44,072 nt of DNA from Andreesenia angusta (GTDB lineage Bacteria; Bacillota; Clostridia; Tissierellales; Gottschalkiaceae). This document shows positions 15,822 through 23,760 of this stretch, piece after piece. The DNA lies in the NCBI GenBank assembly GCA_030537835.1, contig JAUNVB010000006.1, forward strand, positions 1 to 44,072. Reading direction: 5' to 3'. The position numbers and the translations under genes are program-made. Position 1 is the stretch's first letter; each line of letters starts with the position of its first letter. The notes under the pieces are model-generated. The model ran no database searches and was not told the DNA's origin. It saw nothing but the letters and a program-made list of their open reading frames with translations.

Positions 15822-16683
15822 CTTTATCCCCTCCATCTATTATATTATCCATTTTATTTCTCATTCCAAGATAAATTATATTTTCAATTATATCTTTATT
15901 CTTATTAATAGGAATAAGTTCATATGCTTCAGAAATCGATGCAAGAGAACAAGTCAGTGTGAAATGCACCCTAGGTGATATTCTTTTTTTGAATTCTCCA
16001 ATCGATTCATCTGAAAGTTTCATACTGCTTATTATTGGATTATAATTTCCTTCATCATAATCCTCTTCTATATCGTCGTAAGCATCTAATATATATATCC
16101 ATCTTCCAAGATTATAAGCTAGCCATTTAAATGCTTTTAACACTTTTTCATCCTTAATCCCATCGTAATCTGCTATTTCTTCCATTAATTTTGCAAAAGC
16201 ATCCGCAATTATATCTAATTCTGAACAATTCTCCTCTTCTAATCTCTTAAGTTCTAAGAGATGTTTTTTTATTAAATTGAATTTATTCTGATACTTCTTT
16301 CTAGCTTTAATGCTTCCTTTTTTAAATAAAAAACTAGCTATTAAGCTTAGATAAGATCTATCATCATTCCAATCATCTAAAAGGTTGAAATAGGCTAGAA
16401 TAGTACCTATATTAGATGTATATATTAAAGCATTGTCTTCATAGACGTATTTTCTTTTTTTAAAAGGATGTGCAATACACGGACTCTTTGTGATCTTTAA
16501 ATCCTCATCTACAATTGATGATAGAAAGATTCCTAAAAAAACCAAATCATAGTTTAATGCGAATCTAGGTATTAAGCCATTCTCTTTATCTATAGATTTA
16601 CATAACCCACAGTAATAAGCTTTAAAAATCTCATTATCTTTAACCTTCAATTCAGAACGAATAGGTCTTACATATCCAAACAT
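15808..16683 (-). CDS. DUF5685 family protein
   Basis: A 291-residue all-helical protein beginning with the DUF5685 signature MFGYVRPIRSELKVKD...KAYYCGLCKSI. Its function is not established. Two acidic motifs stand out: LLDDWNDDRS at 101-110 and ILDAYDDIEEDYDEGNYNP at 198-216. Their spacing and the D-x-x-E-D-x-x-x-G-x-x-x-P pattern recall the two Asp-rich motifs of squalene/phytoene synthase-like enzymes. That is my inference, not an established assignment. CGLC at 25-28 could bind metal. It is sandwiched by overlaps with rnhA (16 bases) and the J-domain gene (14 bases), so the three are probably translated together. Confidence 0.85.
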   Translation of the reverse strand: MFGYVRPIRSELKVKDNEIFKAYYCGLCKSIDKENGLIPRFALNYDLVFLGIFLSSIVDEDLKITKSPCIAHPFKKRKYVYEDNALIYTSNIGTILAYFNLLDDWNDDRSYLSLIASFLFKKGSIKARKKYQNKFNLIKKHLLELKRLEEENCSELDIIADAFAKLMEEIADYDGIKDEKVLKAFKWLAYNLGRWIYILDAYDDIEEDYDEGNYNPIISSMKLSDESIGEFKKRISPRVHFTLTCSLASISEAYELIPINKNKDIIENIIYLGMRNKMDNIIDGGDKDESL

Positions 16684-17144
16684 TCTGCTTTTTTACTTCC
16701 TTTATTTGCTAAATCATCAGCTAATTCATTCAGCTCAACACCATCATGTCCTTTTACTTTAATGAATTCTATATCATCAAACGATTCATATAGATCTAAT
16801 AATCTAACCCATAGATCTTTATTTTCTACATCTTGCTTTTTTGAATTTTTCCAATTGTTCTTTCTCCATTTAATATACCATTTTTGATTAATGCAATTAG
16901 ATATATAGGCTGAATCTGTATGAAGTCTGATCTTTAAATCATTTCTTTTTAAACTTTCTAACGCTTTTATTACAGCAGTCATCTCCATTCTATTATTAGT
17001 CGTGTTCTTTTCTCCATCATAGATAGTTTTTTTATGTTCTTTATATAGTAGAACTGCTCCCCAACCGCCATAATTTACTTCATTTTGATTACCATAACAT
17101 GAACCATCCGTATATATCGTAATAGTATTTCTATCATCTTTCAT
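16668..17144 (-). CDS. rnhA: Ribonuclease HI
   Basis: Cleaves the RNA strand of RNA-DNA hybrids in the cytoplasm. The 158-residue protein has the four catalytic acidic residues in order: TDGSC (Asp), NNRMEM (Glu), HTDSAY (Asp) and NELADDLANKG (Asp), plus KVKGHDG with the conserved His. The YIKWRKNNWKNSKK segment resembles the basic handle of E. coli RNase HI. The GTG nine bases earlier overlaps the AGGTG ribosome site, so ATG 17144 is preferred. It is first in a five-gene overlapping chain; a TATAAT lies at 17168-17163. Confidence 0.95.
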   Translation of the reverse strand: MKDDRNTITIYTDGSCYGNQNEVNYGGWGAVLLYKEHKKTIYDGEKNTTNNRMEMTAVIKALESLKRNDLKIRLHTDSAYISNCINQKWYIKWRKNNWKNSKKQDVENKDLWVRLLDLYESFDDIEFIKVKGHDGVELNELADDLANKGSKKAECLDM

Positions 17145-17216
17145 TTTTATCACCTAATTGTAATTATAGCCTATATTTTAAACCTATTCTATTAAATTTT
17201 TAATAATATTTGAATT

Positions 17217-17245
17217 TTGAGCTTGAATAATGTATCATATATTCT
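17217..17245 (+). promoter_or_regulatory. Putative promoter of the 39-residue protein gene
   Basis: TTGAGC, a 17-base spacer, then TATTCT, 33 bases before the ATG at 17278. Confidence 0.4.
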
Positions 17246-17277
17246 ATGATTAAAGGAAATAGAATCGAGGTATTGAT

Positions 17278-17397
17278 ATGAATAATAATTCAAAATCAAC
17301 AAAAAGAGAGCATATAGTAAAAATACTAGCATTAGTTGTAGCATTGATGTTTTTGATAACGACTGTTATAGGATCTCTATATTGGGCTTTTTATTAA
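17278..17397 (+). CDS. 39-residue single-pass membrane protein
   Basis: A short gene encoding a basic N terminus (MNNNSKSTKREHIVKI) and one transmembrane helix (LALVVALMFLITTVIGSLYW). GAGG lies seven bases before the ATG and a strong terminator follows the stop at once, both supporting real expression. The layout resembles tiny Firmicutes membrane proteins such as Prli42 or DUF4044, but the sequence is too short to assign. It is divergent from rnhA and converges on the guanine deaminase remnant. Confidence 0.68.
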   Translation: MNNNSKSTKREHIVKILALVVALMFLITTVIGSLYWAFY

Positions 17398-17404
17398 AAT
17401 AAAT

Positions 17405-17440
17405 AAAGGCAATTTTTTCAAGATTGAAAAAATTGCCTTT
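17405..17440. terminator. Bidirectional terminator
   Basis: A perfect 16-bp stem, AAAGGCAATTTTTTCA with its complement and loop AGAT. It is eight bases past the small gene and four bases from the 3' end of the deaminase remnant. Confidence 0.88.
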
Positions 17441-17443
17441 ATT

Positions 17444-18444
17444 CTATTCTCCTAAAGCTTTCATTCCATATACGTCTCTCAATATAATATCTTCTTTTTT
17501 TCCATACTTAACGAAATTATTTAATCGCTCTTCTAAATCGTCATTGAGATTAGAGTATTCTGAATCATCAATTATATTTGCATCAAAGGAATAGAATTGA
17601 TTAAATTTTCCAATATTTCCAAAAAATTTACCACTACCTACAGTAGACATGTAAAATAATTCTCTTAATGTGAATATTTTATTATTATTTAATTCATATC
17701 TTATGGCTTCTAGAACAGAATAATTATTCTCTGTATATAGGCCTAATTTATCACTATATAGTAAATTTTTGAATCTATTTTTATCTATTAACTCATCAAT
17801 AAAATTATACGGATTATAGGCATTGTTTTCGATATTTTCTAGAGCTTCATAATCTATATTAGAATCTTTAAGCTCGATTATATTCATTATATTGAATTCG
17901 GATAAATTCTTTAAATTCTCTATATTCTTTCCAATGATTTTTAAATTATATATATTAGCTAAATTTATTTTTTCATTTAAAAATTCATCAGATTCTTCTA
18001 TAAAAATGAATGGATTAACTAAAAATCTCTTATTACCACTCATAACAGAAAATTCATCTATATCATAAATTGAATAATCTCTATTCTTTTTTCTCTGGTG
18101 AGTGCAATAAGCCCCTAAACCTAGACTCTCTATATAATCCATAATATTATAACTCTGCTCTAATTCATCGACTGATACGATATTGAATCTTAGAACCCCT
18201 TCCTGCCATAAATCTCTTACAATCTTCTTTTTAATTTCATACTCTCTGTCTAGATTTATAAATGAATTATTGAATCCTGGTATTATAAGTTTATCACTAT
18301 AATCAAATAATCTCGAAGAGTTTCAAAAACACCTCTCACTATATTTCCAAAGAGAATAATATAGCCATCTTTATATAATTTAAGAGAATTTGGTGATTCA
18401 GAAAATACTATATCTCCTTTTATCGCTCTAGCGTGTTTTGCCAA
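17444..18444 (-). pseudogene. Decayed, frameshifted guanine deaminase
   Basis: Remnant of an amidohydrolase that once converted guanine to xanthine. The first frame starts at TTG 18444 (GGAGGTGAT upstream) with AIKGDIVFSESPNSLKLYKD, typical of guanine deaminase, and stops at 18283. The next frame, entered near 18305-18335, continues DYSDKLIIPGFNNSF and runs open to 17444. The HxH metal motif expected after IIPGF is gone (NNSFINLD), and other metal-ligand His/Asp regions are missing or unrecognisable. The C terminus still matches the family (TLRELFYMSTVGSGKFFGNI, FDANIIDDSEY). About 320 residues remain of a normal 420-440. A catalytically dead product is the only kind possible. Confidence 0.82.
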
Positions 18445-18459
18445 TTAATCACCTCCAAA

Positions 18460-18753
18460 TCAATATAAGGAGTCATTATATTCCTCAACTATTTCATAGA
18501 TTTTCTTTATTCTATTTAAGAGCATAAAGTCGATTATTATATTCTTCTCTCTAGTTTCAAGGTGCATCTCTTTTGTAGACAGATCTAATATAACATCTAG
18601 GTAACTGCTCCTATATATAGGTATACTTCTTGTTACATAACAATATTCTTCAAGACTTTTAACTAAAAAATCACAGTCAATCTCATTAAATCTAACTGCC
18701 ATATTTAATTTCTCACAAACCTCTCCAACCCTTTTAACATCAACATCTGCCAA
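18460..18753 (-). CDS. Protein of unknown function, 97 residues
   Basis: I do not recognise this protein. It is soluble, mixed helix/strand, with no signal peptide or membrane segment (MADVDVKRVGEVCEKLNM at the N terminus, FMLLNRIKKIYEIVEEYND near the C terminus). The start is TTG with GGGGG eight bases upstream; a TATAAT lies just before that. It ends 15 bases before the decayed guanine deaminase and may have been cotranscribed with it. Confidence 0.6.
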   Translation of the reverse strand: MADVDVKRVGEVCEKLNMAVRFNEIDCDFLVKSLEEYCYVTRSIPIYRSSYLDVILDLSTKEMHLETREKNIIIDFMLLNRIKKIYEIVEEYNDSLY

Positions 18754-18913
18754 GTTATATTCCCCCTATTATATAATAGTCATAGCCTTTCTTAATATGA
18801 ATTTATAAATACATATATTAATTCTATATTCTATCATTTTAGAAAGTATAAATCAATAATGGGGATTTGAATTAAATTAACTTCAGAGCTTAGATTAAAG
18901 CATCAAAATATTG

Positions 18914-18922
18914 TGTTATAAT
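18914..18922 (+). promoter_or_regulatory. Extended -10 promoter of mtnN
   Basis: TGTTATAAT lies 59 bases before the TTG start of mtnN. Confidence 0.5.
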
Positions 18923-18981
18923 TAAATATAAAGATAATTATTAGTACTTAGATTATTAAAATTTAGATAGGGGTGTTATAT

Positions 18982-19692
18982 TTGAAATTAGGATTGATAG
19001 TAGCAATGGAAGAGGAATTAAAAATAGTACTAGATAATATGGATATAAATGAAAAAACGGAATATGCGGGTATGATATTCTATGATGGAATTTACAAAGG
19101 TGTAAAGACTATAGCTGTAATCTGTGGAATTGGAAAGGTTAATTCAGCAATATGTACTCAAATACTAATATCCACATTTGAAGTTGATAAAGTTATAAAT
19201 ATTGGTGTCGCTGGAGGAATTGGTGAATTAGAGCCTGGAGATGTAGTTATTGCAAATTCACTAGTTCAACATGATGTTGATGCATCTGGATTTAATTATG
19301 ACTTAGGAAGAATTCCTAGATTAGATACATTTGATTTTAAGCCAGATAGAGAGCTTCTAGAGATAGCTAGAAAAGCTTGTAAGAAAATTGATAATCATAA
19401 GATATATGAAGGAAGAATAGTCACTGGAGATCAATTTATAAATTCTTCAGAAAAAGCAAATTGGTTAAAGCGTTATTTCGGAGCTATAGCTTGTGAAATG
19501 GAAGGTGCTAGCATAGCACAAGTAGCATATTTAAATAAGATTCCTTTTATAGTTATAAGATCGATATCGGATAATGCGGATAAAAAGGCATCTATTTCAT
19601 TCGATGAGTTTATAAATATAGCAGCGGAAAATGCTACAATCATATTAGAAAATTTATTAAAAGAGATAAGTAAAATAGAAGAAGATAAATAG
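18982..19692 (+). CDS. mtnN: 5'-methylthioadenosine/S-adenosylhomocysteine nucleosidase
   Basis: Hydrolyses MTA, SAH and 5'-deoxyadenosine to release adenine, feeding LuxS with S-ribosylhomocysteine. The 236-residue protein shows MKLGLIVAMEEEL at the N terminus with the catalytic Glu, CGIGKVNSAICTQ, the purine/ribose region CEMEGASIAQVA and the catalytic Asp in SISDNADKKA. The start is TTG 18982, eight bases after AGGGG; the GTG at 18973 lies within the ribosome site. It converges on luxS, the next enzyme of the same pathway, with a shared terminator. Confidence 0.95.
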   Translation: MKLGLIVAMEEELKIVLDNMDINEKTEYAGMIFYDGIYKGVKTIAVICGIGKVNSAICTQILISTFEVDKVINIGVAGGIGELEPGDVVIANSLVQHDVDASGFNYDLGRIPRLDTFDFKPDRELLEIARKACKKIDNHKIYEGRIVTGDQFINSSEKANWLKRYFGAIACEMEGASIAQVAYLNKIPFIVIRSISDNADKKASISFDEFINIAAENATIILENLLKEISKIEEDK

Positions 19693-19723
19693 AAAAAAGG
19701 AGATAAAATTATCTCCTTTTTTT
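19693..19723. terminator. Bidirectional terminator between mtnN and luxS
   Basis: A 13-bp stem AAAAAAGGAGATA with its complement and 4-base loop begins at the mtnN stop and reaches the luxS stop. Confidence 0.9.
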
Positions 19724-20174
19724 ATTTTGTTTTTTCTTTCATTTCTCTAATAAATTTTTCAGAATATTCCTTGGCTTTTTTTAGATCATGAGCTTTTGCA
19801 TTACCACATTGTACTTCATTAGCTGCTGGTACTTCCTCTGCTTCAGTTACTCTCTTAAGAGTATTTAGTATCATTTCATCAACATCTTCAGGGTCTAAAT
19901 CACCCCAAATAGTCAGATAGAATCCAGTCCTGCAGCCCATAGGTGATAAATCGATTATCTCATCACCTAGTTTTTCATCTCTTAAATAAACTGCCATTAG
20001 ATGCTCTAGAGTATGGATTCCAGACATATCCATCTCTTCTTTATTCGGTTGCATAAATCTGATATCAAATTTTGTCAATTTATCCCCTTTAGCTCCAGTA
20101 TATACTGTTACTTTTCTGATAAAAGGTGCATCGACTTTAGTATGATCTAATTCAAAACTTTCAACTCTTCCCAT
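19722..20174 (-). CDS. luxS: S-ribosylhomocysteine lyase
   Basis: Splits S-ribosylhomocysteine into homocysteine and the AI-2 precursor DPD. The 150-residue protein has the iron/zinc ligands H54 and H58 in HTLEH, C123 in VQCGN and the catalytic C81 in MGCRTGFYL. The GTG nine bases upstream is within GGAGGGTGA, so ATG 20174 is the start. It is last in an operon with an aspartate aminotransferase and an unknown gene. Whether AI-2 is a signal here or a by-product cannot be judged. Confidence 0.96.
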   Translation of the reverse strand: MGRVESFELDHTKVDAPFIRKVTVYTGAKGDKLTKFDIRFMQPNKEEMDMSGIHTLEHLMAVYLRDEKLGDEIIDLSPMGCRTGFYLTIWGDLDPEDVDEMILNTLKRVTEAEEVPAANEVQCGNAKAHDLKKAKEYSEKFIREMKEKTK

Positions 20175-20197
20175 TAATATCACCCTCCATTTATTTA

Positions 20198-20857
20198 TTA
20201 ATCCTCAGCTAAATATTCTAGAAGAGGATTTTTCATAAAACTAGGTACTTTAAATTCACCATTTAATCTTATATCTTTAGGTGGTTCAATATCCCATACC
20301 ATAGTTCTACCATCTCTTATATTTAAGCCACTTCCTTTTATCCCAACTGGAAGTGAGAGCTTTATGCGTATAAAAAATCTCTCAATAGCTTCTTTTTTTG
20401 AGTTATCAATATAATCACTGAATAAATCATATAGTTCTTCAAATGATATATTAAAATCGAATCTTATAGTATATGACATTGCATTTTTCCTTATATATAT
20501 ATAAGGTTTAATTAAGTAAATATATTCTCTAACTAGATTGCTATCCGATGAATTAAATAACTTTCTAATTCTAATACCTATTTTTTCACTGCCATTTTTA
20601 TAAGTCTTTTTTATCTTAATCACTTCAATATCAAAACTCTTTACCTCTTCTTTAAATCTATTTAAATAAGTATCAAAATTCTGATTTTGAATATCTTGAT
20701 ATTCTGACTCTGAGAATATTATATCCATTAATAAATCCGTCCTACTTTGTCTATCTACATTGATTTCAATATCTATATTGGGATATATGGTATTATTTTC
20801 GAATATATTTATAAGAGGGGAAAAAAATATTTTCAACTCAGTTAATTTTTCATTCAC
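20198..20857 (-). CDS. Protein of unknown function (possibly DUF3153/LppM-like C terminus)
   Basis: A 219-residue protein without signal peptide, membrane helix or familiar catalytic motif. The N-terminal 110 residues are rich in Asp, Glu, Asn and Lys. The C-terminal part ends in a strand-rich segment (LPVGIKGSGLNIRDGRTMVW, then DIEPPKDIRLNGEF) that loosely recalls the DGR-x-x-x-W stretch of DUF3153/LppM proteins; I hold that lightly. The start is GTG after ACGGTGAT. It sits between the aspartate aminotransferase (18 bases upstream) and luxS (23 bases downstream) in one operon. Confidence 0.65.
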   Translation of the reverse strand: MNEKLTELKIFFSPLINIFENNTIYPNIDIEINVDRQSRTDLLMDIIFSESEYQDIQNQNFDTYLNRFKEEVKSFDIEVIKIKKTYKNGSEKIGIRIRKLFNSSDSNLVREYIYLIKPYIYIRKNAMSYTIRFDFNISFEELYDLFSDYIDNSKKEAIERFFIRIKLSLPVGIKGSGLNIRDGRTMVWDIEPPKDIRLNGEFKVPSFMKNPLLEYLAED

Positions 20858-20875
20858 TAAATCACCGTCCTAAGT

Positions 20876-22072
20876 CTATCTACCTTCGATCAAAACCTTC
20901 TCAATTCTATTTAGACCTTCAGCGATATTTTCTAATGAATTAGCATATGAAAGTCTTACGAAATTATCATTACCGAATGCTATTCCAGGAACTACTGCAA
21001 CATTCCCCTTTTCTAATATCACTTTAGTGAAATCTATAGAGCTATTTATCTCTACTCCAAATAGCTTTTTACCAAATAGTTTTGAAATATTTAACATGAT
21101 ATAAAATGCTCCTCTAGGTTCAAGACAAGATAGATTGTCGATTTCATTAATTCTATTCACCATAAAATCTTTCCTCTTTTTAAATTCTTCTCTCATTTTA
21201 TCAACTTCTGATTGATCCCCTTTTATAGCTTCTATACTCGCATATTGTGCTATAGAATTCGCATTTGATGTAGTATGACCTTGTATAGTAGACATAAGCT
21301 TAGCAATCTTCTTATTAGATGCGGTATATCCAATTCTCCATCCTGTCATCGCATATGCTTTACTCACACCATTTACGGTTATTGTAAGGTCTTTTATATC
21401 TTCATTTATTGATGCAATGCTTATATGTTCACCATCATATATTAACTTTTCATATATTTCATCAGATATTATAAATATATTTTTTTCAACTGCTAATTCT
21501 GCAATTTTTTCTAAATCTTCTCTATCATATATGATTCCAGTAGGATTGCTAGGGCTGTTTAGAACTATTGCTTTTGTCTTATCATTAATAGCATCTCTTA
21601 AGTCTTCAAAAGAGTATTTAAATCCATTTTCTTCTTTAGTCTCTAATAATACTGGCTTTCCATCAGCTAGTTTGATAGCTTCCGGATAGCTAACCCAATA
21701 AGGATTCGGTATTATTACCTCATCTCCAGGATTTAGAATTGCCATAAAAGCATTAGATAATGATTGTTTTGCTCCAGAAGATACAACTATATTATCTAAA
21801 TCATATTTTAATTCATTATCTTTTTCAAATTTTTCACAAATAGCTTCTCTTAGCTCAACAATTCCAGCAGTTGGTGTATATCTTGTTATTCCATTATTTA
21901 TAGCTTCTATTGCTGCATCTTTTATATTCTTAGGAGTTTCGAAATCAGGTTCACCTACTCCAAAACCTATTACATTTATACCTTTACTTTTTAATTCTGC
22001 AGCCATAGCACTGATTTCTAAAGTTAGTGATGGTGCTATTTTTTCTGCCTTTTTAGAAAGATTATTTTTCAT
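20876..22072 (-). CDS. Class I aspartate aminotransferase (PLP)
   Basis: Transfers the amino group between aspartate and 2-oxoglutarate, or a closely related reaction, in the cytoplasm. The 398-residue protein has GFGVGEPDFETP near the N terminus, the tetrapeptide region SNPTG, the PLP-Asp in IISDEIYEKL and the Schiff-base lysine K238 in SKAYAMTGWRIGY. The pattern is that of the AspB/AspC-1b group in Firmicutes. It supplies aspartate, which asnA in this window can use. The N-terminal start is set by family alignment. The nearest Shine-Dalgarno is about 31 bases upstream, beyond a hairpin. It is first of an operon with an unknown gene and luxS. Confidence 0.9.
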   Translation of the reverse strand: MKNNLSKKAEKIAPSLTLEISAMAAELKSKGINVIGFGVGEPDFETPKNIKDAAIEAINNGITRYTPTAGIVELREAICEKFEKDNELKYDLDNIVVSSGAKQSLSNAFMAILNPGDEVIIPNPYWVSYPEAIKLADGKPVLLETKEENGFKYSFEDLRDAINDKTKAIVLNSPSNPTGIIYDREDLEKIAELAVEKNIFIISDEIYEKLIYDGEHISIASINEDIKDLTITVNGVSKAYAMTGWRIGYTASNKKIAKLMSTIQGHTTSNANSIAQYASIEAIKGDQSEVDKMREEFKKRKDFMVNRINEIDNLSCLEPRGAFYIMLNISKLFGKKLFGVEINSSIDFTKVILEKGNVAVVPGIAFGNDNFVRLSYANSLENIAEGLNRIEKVLIEGR

Positions 22073-22111
22073 TAATGTTCGCTATTCAAAAATGAATGGC
22101 TTCCCTTCCTT
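22073..22111 (-). promoter_or_regulatory. Ribosome site separated from start by a hairpin (aspartate aminotransferase)
   Basis: On the minus strand AAGGAAGGGAA (22111-22101) is followed by a hairpin GCCATTCA-TTTT-TGAATAGC (22100-22081, seven of eight pairs), then GAACATTA and ATG. Folded, the spacing falls from about 31 to about 11 bases. An in-frame TAG in the hairpin rules out an earlier start. Confidence 0.5.
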
Positions 22112-22197
22112 TCTCTCATTAAAATTAAGTGAAATTTTTTAGAATTTCCTCATTTCCCATATTTTATTATATACTATTGAAGCTATTTATAAAAGAC

Positions 22198-22572
22198 CTA
22201 CGGTTCTTTATATATATCTTCTTTTATGAGCTTTAACATTTTCAATGAATCTGTTAAATCATCTTTATAAAGAAGTTTTATCCTCTTATAATATTCATAT
22301 CCTCTATCAGTTAATTTATAATTTTTTATAGATCTCCTATCAGGTTCTTCCCACCAACCTTCTATATATCCATCCGACTCGAGTTTTCTCAACATTGGAT
22401 ATATCATACCAGGACTAGGTTCCCAAAGACCATTCAATCTCATTTTAATTTCATCCATAATTGCATTTCCATAATAGCTCTTTTGATTAAGTAAATGGAG
22501 TATATAAAGTCTTGCGAAAGATGTTGTACTCAATCTACTAGGAAATTGCCTACTTCTCTCATTTTTTGCCAT
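22198..22572 (-). CDS. PadR family transcriptional regulator
   Basis: A 124-residue winged-helix regulator. The PadR fold is clear: LYILHLLNQKSYYGNAIMDE, then WEPSPGMIYPMLRKLESDGY (recognition helix and wing) and EPDRRSIKNYKLTDRGYEYY, followed by a short dimerisation helix. Members usually repress a neighbouring transporter or stress gene; no such partner is adjacent here. It overlaps the PHP gene upstream by 14 bases, so it probably shares that gene's transcript. Confidence 0.9.
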   Translation of the reverse strand: MAKNERSRQFPSRLSTTSFARLYILHLLNQKSYYGNAIMDEIKMRLNGLWEPSPGMIYPMLRKLESDGYIEGWWEEPDRRSIKNYKLTDRGYEYYKRIKLLYKDDLTDSLKMLKLIKEDIYKEP

Positions 22573-23404
22573 TTTCTATCTTCCTTTCTAAATGCTTTTT
22601 CAATATAGCCTCGTATTCATCTCGATTTAAATAAAAATCACCTAGTATAGGAATTCCATCATATAGATTTCCATGACAATCAGAACCTGCGGATTTTAAT
22701 AGATTTTTCTCTCTAACTATTTTTCCTATCCTCTCTATAGTATGTTTATCATGAATCGAATGCAATACTTCCATACCATCAGGGTTGTATCTCAATAGTT
22801 CTAATGGATAGACTTTTCTTTTTATCAATCCAGGATGAGCTATAATGGCTATGCCATTTACAGATTTTATCAATTCAATAGCTTCGGGGACTAGTATTTT
22901 AGCTCTTTCAACATCTCCAGGTTTGCCATTGAGTAAATACTTTTTAAAAGCATCCTGCATATCCTCTGCATAGTTCTTCTTAATTAGTAATCTAGCTATA
23001 TGAGGCTTGCCTATAGAGTCACAATTAGCCTCTTTTAAAAGTTCATCATAATCTATATCTATACCAATTTCTCTCAAATTAGATATTATTTTCTTTCCTC
23101 TTTTCGTTCTTGACTCTGAAAGCTCTTTAAATTTGTCATTTAATTTTTTATCATTATGATCTATAAACAATCCTACTATATGTACTTCAGATTCTTTATA
23201 GATACAACTCATCTCCACACCAGGAATGACTTTTACGCCATATCTCTTACCAGAATCTATCGCTTCTTCAATCCCTTTTACGGTATCATGATCCGTTATG
23301 GCTATAGCATTAATCTCTTTCTTAGAAGCCCATCTAATTACCTCCGTAGGACTTAGGAGACCATCGGATGCAGTAGTATGAACATGCATATCCGCTTTAA
23401 ACAT
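22559..23404 (-). CDS. PHP-domain phosphoesterase (RNase AM/YciV type)
   Basis: A metal-dependent phosphoesterase of the PHP family. At 281 residues it matches the group of 3',5'-nucleoside bisphosphate phosphatases and 5'-3' RNA exonucleases. Metal motifs are in order: DMHVHTTASDG, ITDHDTVKG, PGVEMS, GKPHIARLL, IAHPGL and SAGSDCHG. The physiological substrate is likely short RNA ends or pAp, by family. GGAGATGAT precedes the ATG. It begins just after the spoVS terminator and runs into the PadR gene. Confidence 0.88.
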   Translation of the reverse strand: MFKADMHVHTTASDGLLSPTEVIRWASKKEINAIAITDHDTVKGIEEAIDSGKRYGVKVIPGVEMSCIYKESEVHIVGLFIDHNDKKLNDKFKELSESRTKRGKKIISNLREIGIDIDYDELLKEANCDSIGKPHIARLLIKKNYAEDMQDAFKKYLLNGKPGDVERAKILVPEAIELIKSVNGIAIIAHPGLIKRKVYPLELLRYNPDGMEVLHSIHDKHTIERIGKIVREKNLLKSAGSDCHGNLYDGIPILGDFYLNRDEYEAILKKHLERKIENGKK

Positions 23405-23433
23405 AATATCATCTCCATTATAAATACTATTAA

Positions 23434-23473
23434 TTTAGAAAGAACCGAAGGAAATTCTTCGGTTCTTTCTAAA
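23434..23473 (-). terminator. Terminator of the ten-gene operon, after spoVS
   Basis: A perfect 17-bp stem, TTTAGAAAGAACCGAAG with its complement and a 6-base loop, eight bases past the spoVS stop. The T-tract is interrupted but the stem is very stable. Confidence 0.8.
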
Positions 23474-23480
23474 TTTCTTA

Positions 23481-23741
23481 TTATCTTGGTTCAACTATAA
23501 ATCTTATAGCTGTTCTCTCTTCACCTTCGATTTCTATATCTGTAAATGCTGGTATGCATACTAAGTCTATATCTGAAGACTCTACAAATATTCTAGCTAT
23601 TGCAATAGCTTTAATTGCTTGATTTAACGCTCCAGCTCCTACAGCTTGAATTTCTGCTGAACCTTTTTCTTTAATAACTCCGGCTAAAGCACCTGCTACT
23701 GCATTAGGTTTTGATTTTGCTGAAACTCGTAAAATATCCAT
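23481..23741 (-). CDS. spoVS: Stage V sporulation protein S
   Basis: A small Alba-like protein of 86 residues, near-identical in style to SpoVS of other Firmicutes (MDILRVSAKSKPNAVAGALA, QAVGAGALNQAIKAIAIARI, DIEIEGEERTAIRFIVEPR). In Bacillus it influences septation and coat assembly during sporulation, but the family also occurs in bacteria that do not sporulate, where it likely binds nucleic acid. AGGAGAG precedes the ATG. It is last in the operon, 19 bases after the MocR gene. Confidence 0.95.
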   Translation of the reverse strand: MDILRVSAKSKPNAVAGALAGVIKEKGSAEIQAVGAGALNQAIKAIAIARIFVESSDIDLVCIPAFTDIEIEGEERTAIRFIVEPR

Positions 23742-23760
23742 TACAATCTCTCCTTTTCTT

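Noticed and set aside
18283..18335. Programmed -1 frameshift in the guanine deaminase remnant
   Set aside because: No convincing slippery heptamer with downstream structure, and the metal-binding motifs are gone anyway; ordinary decay is simpler.
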